From contig JAHIEZ010000029.1 in assembly GCA_018901355.1 (NCBI GenBank), positions 1 to 5,677 of the forward strand: 5,677 bases of DNA. Direction: 5' to 3'. The notes beneath the pieces were generated by a model. It did not search any database and had not been told where the DNA came from. It saw only the letters and a list, made by a program, of their open reading frames with translations. The position numbers were made by a program, and so were the translations under genes. Shown here in pieces: positions 4,252-5,677 of this stretch. This stretch comes from Patescibacteria group bacterium (GTDB lineage Bacteria > Patescibacteriota > Microgenomatia > UBA12405). Positions within the stretch are counted from its first letter, which is position 1. Each line of letters begins with the position of its first letter.

Positions 4252-5677
4252 AAAACTTTCTTTTCCTCATTTTCTGTCTTTTGTTCTCCTTTTTTCTCTT
4301 TTGTTCTCCCGTTTTGTCAAAATAAACTGGGGTAATGGCTTTTTTTTCAATCCGGACGAAAACAACATGGCTTCTGCCATCAGTCAGCTTAGCTTTAGCT
4401 CTCTTAATCCCCATTTTTTTTCTTATAGTCAATTTCCTCTTTATTTGGTTTTTTTTACTCAAAAACTTTTTTCTTTATCCGGCTATTCTTCTGCCGTTTT
4501 CGTTCTCCGTTTCTACTCAGCTCTTTTTTCTGTTCTAACCGTTTTTGTTTTTTATAAACTTAGCCAAATTATTTTTGCTCAAAAAAAGTCTTCTCTTATT
4601 TTTGTCATTTTATTAATTTTTTCTCCCGGCCTTATTCAAACCGCTCATTTTGGTACCACCGAATCTTTGTTGATTTTGATTTTTGCTCTAAATTTATACC
4701 TTTCTCTTCTTCTCTTGTCCACCACCCGTCCTCTTCGTCTCATTTTTCTTTTGTCTCTTACAAGCGGCATCGGTCTTGCTTCTAAATTAACCGCTCTTAT
4801 TTTTACCTTACCTGTTTTTTTAGCTATCTTTTTTCGTTTTTTTCTTTCCCGTAAATTTATTTTATTTTTTTCTTTTTCTCTTTTCTTTTTTTCTACCCTT
4901 CTTTTTTTCTTTCTTCTTTTTTCTCCTTACAATTTAATCGAATTTTCCGATTTTATTGGTGCTATGCGTTATGAAATTACTGTTGCCAATGGTTCTGCTA
5001 GAGTTTTTTATACCAGTCAGTTTTTGCACACCCTGCCTTATCTTTTTCAACTCCAAAAAATATTTCCTCACACTTCCGGCTTACCGGTTTTTATCCTTTC
5101 TCTCTTTTCTTTTCCCTTTTTAATCAAAAATTTTACTCTAAAAAAACCAAAACCTATTATTCTTTTTCTTTCGGTTCTGGTTTATTTTCTCTATGTTGGC
5201 AGACTCTATGTTAAGTGGACCCGCTTTATGTCTCCTCTCTTTTTTCTTTTTCCTCTTCTGGCCACCCTGACCCTTTCCCGACTAAAATCAAAAAAATTTT
5301 TTTACCCCTGTCTTATTTTAGCCATTCTTCCCGGTCTTTTTTTTCTTTCCCGTTATTTTAGCCCCGACTCTCGTCTCCAAGCTTCCCGGTGGATCGATCA
5401 AAACGTTCCTTCGGATAGTCCTATCTTTTCCGAAGCCGGCAATGTTATCAATCTACCCCTTGCCACCAAAAATTTTTATCAGCCAGAAAATTTCGATTTC
5501 TTTACCCTCGATACCAAACCTCAAGCCGTTGACGATCTTGCTACCGGACTTTATCAAAGTGATTATCTCCTTATTCCCTCCCGCCGTATTTTCAAAAACC
5601 AAAATAATTCCAATTTTCCTCTTTCCCGCCGTTATTATTCCCATCTTTTCGACTATTCCTTAGGTTTTACCCCCCTT
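4241..5677 (+). CDS. GT-C fold membrane glycosyltransferase (GT39/PMT/ArnT-like), 3' end outside window
   Basis: The frame is open from ATG 4241 to the last base, 479 codons without a stop. It begins inside the UbiA-like gene, overlapping it by 11 bases. The protein has an N-terminal membrane segment (about 8-26), then FFFNPDENNMASAISQL with PDE at 38-40. This acidic motif in the first external loop is the catalytic/metal-binding signature of GT-C enzymes that use polyprenyl-phosphate sugars. Next come FPLYLVFFTQKLF (61-73), several Phe/Leu-rich membrane helices and a YVKWTRFMSPLFFLFPLL segment (from about 323) like the conserved helix of GT39 enzymes. The soluble C-terminal part starts near W384 (WIDQNVPSDSPIFSEAGN), typical of this family in CPR bacteria as I recall it. 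Expected role: transfer of a lipid-linked sugar to protein or glycan outside the membrane. Donor and acceptor cannot be told from sequence. The DNA is extremely T/C-rich. Confidence 0.8.
   Translation, partial: MFSKKLSFPHFLSFVLLFSLLFSRFVKINWGNGFFFNPDENNMASAISQLSFSSLNPHFFSYSQFPLYLVFFTQKLFSLSGYSSAVFVLRFYSALFSVLTVFVFYKLSQIIFAQKKSSLIFVILLIFSPGLIQTAHFGTTESLLILIFALNLYLSLLLLSTTRPLRLIFLLSLTSGIGLASKLTALIFTLPVFLAIFFRFFLSRKFILFFSFSLFFFSTLLFFFLLFSPYNLIEFSDFIGAMRYEITVANGSARVFYTSQFLHTLPYLFQLQKIFPHTSGLPVFILSLFSFPFLIKNFTLKKPKPIILFLSVLVYFLYVGRLYVKWTRFMSPLFFLFPLLATLTLSRLKSKKFFYPCLILAILPGLFFLSRYFSPDSRLQASRWIDQNVPSDSPIFSEAGNVINLPLATKNFYQPENFDFFTLDTKPQAVDDLATGLYQSDYLLIPSRRIFKNQNNSNFPLSRRYYSHLFDYSLGFTPL

Noticed and set aside
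4340..4347. T-run as an intrinsic terminator after the UbiA-like gene
   Set aside because: There is no GC-rich hairpin before it, and it lies inside the GT-C coding region; many similar T runs occur there.
5442..5663. Short + and - strand frames near the right edge
   Set aside because: Both are shadows of the GT-C gene, which is open through the whole region.

Overview
The window most likely comes from a candidate-phyla-radiation (Patescibacteria) bacterium, probably of the Microgenomates type. The signs are a bacterial 23S rRNA fragment with a very short helix-68 region and a group I intron start at the classic homing site, a compact one-strand gene cluster with start/stop overlaps, no visible Shine-Dalgarno sequences, and two surface proteins of a style I recall from that group (N-terminal anchor followed by a KQQQETRRQAS-like stretch, Thr/Pro stalk, C-terminal membrane segment). 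TGA works as a stop and no long frame needs it as Gly, which argues against Gracilibacteria/Absconditabacteria. The taxonomy is inference, not proof.

Layout, all on the + strand. Bases 1-133 are the 3' part of a 23S rRNA exon. At 134 a group I intron begins: the exon end and an internal guide sequence form a 9-bp P1 with a U.G pair at the splice site. The intron is broken off after the P3/P4 entry, near 205-235, and the sequence runs directly into a reading frame (178-477) that has no start codon. This is either a contig chimera or a real rearrangement. The frame encodes a small membrane-anchored protein of unknown function.

From 474 on there is a tight operon-like cluster: a 420-aa surface protein with FN3-like, carboxypeptidase-regulatory-like and Ig-like domains and a C-terminal anchor (474-1736); a 517-aa surface protein with a galactose-binding-like domain, a Cys/His-rich domain, a TNTP-repeat stalk and an LPEAG-plus-membrane tail (1768-3321); a UbiA-superfamily enzyme resembling decaprenyl-phosphate phosphoribosyltransferase (3322-4251); and a GT-C (GT39/ArnT-like) membrane glycosyltransferase that runs off the window (4241-5677).

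A coherent reading is a surface-glycoprotein module: the UbiA enzyme makes a polyprenyl-phosphate pentose, the GT-C enzyme uses a lipid-linked sugar outside the membrane, and the two stalked proteins, rich in Thr/Ser/Pro, are candidate acceptors. The enzyme families are well supported. The link between enzymes and acceptors is inference from gene order. No gap over 300 bases lacks a gene, and I saw no tRNA, CRISPR, insertion sequence, convincing promoter or terminator.
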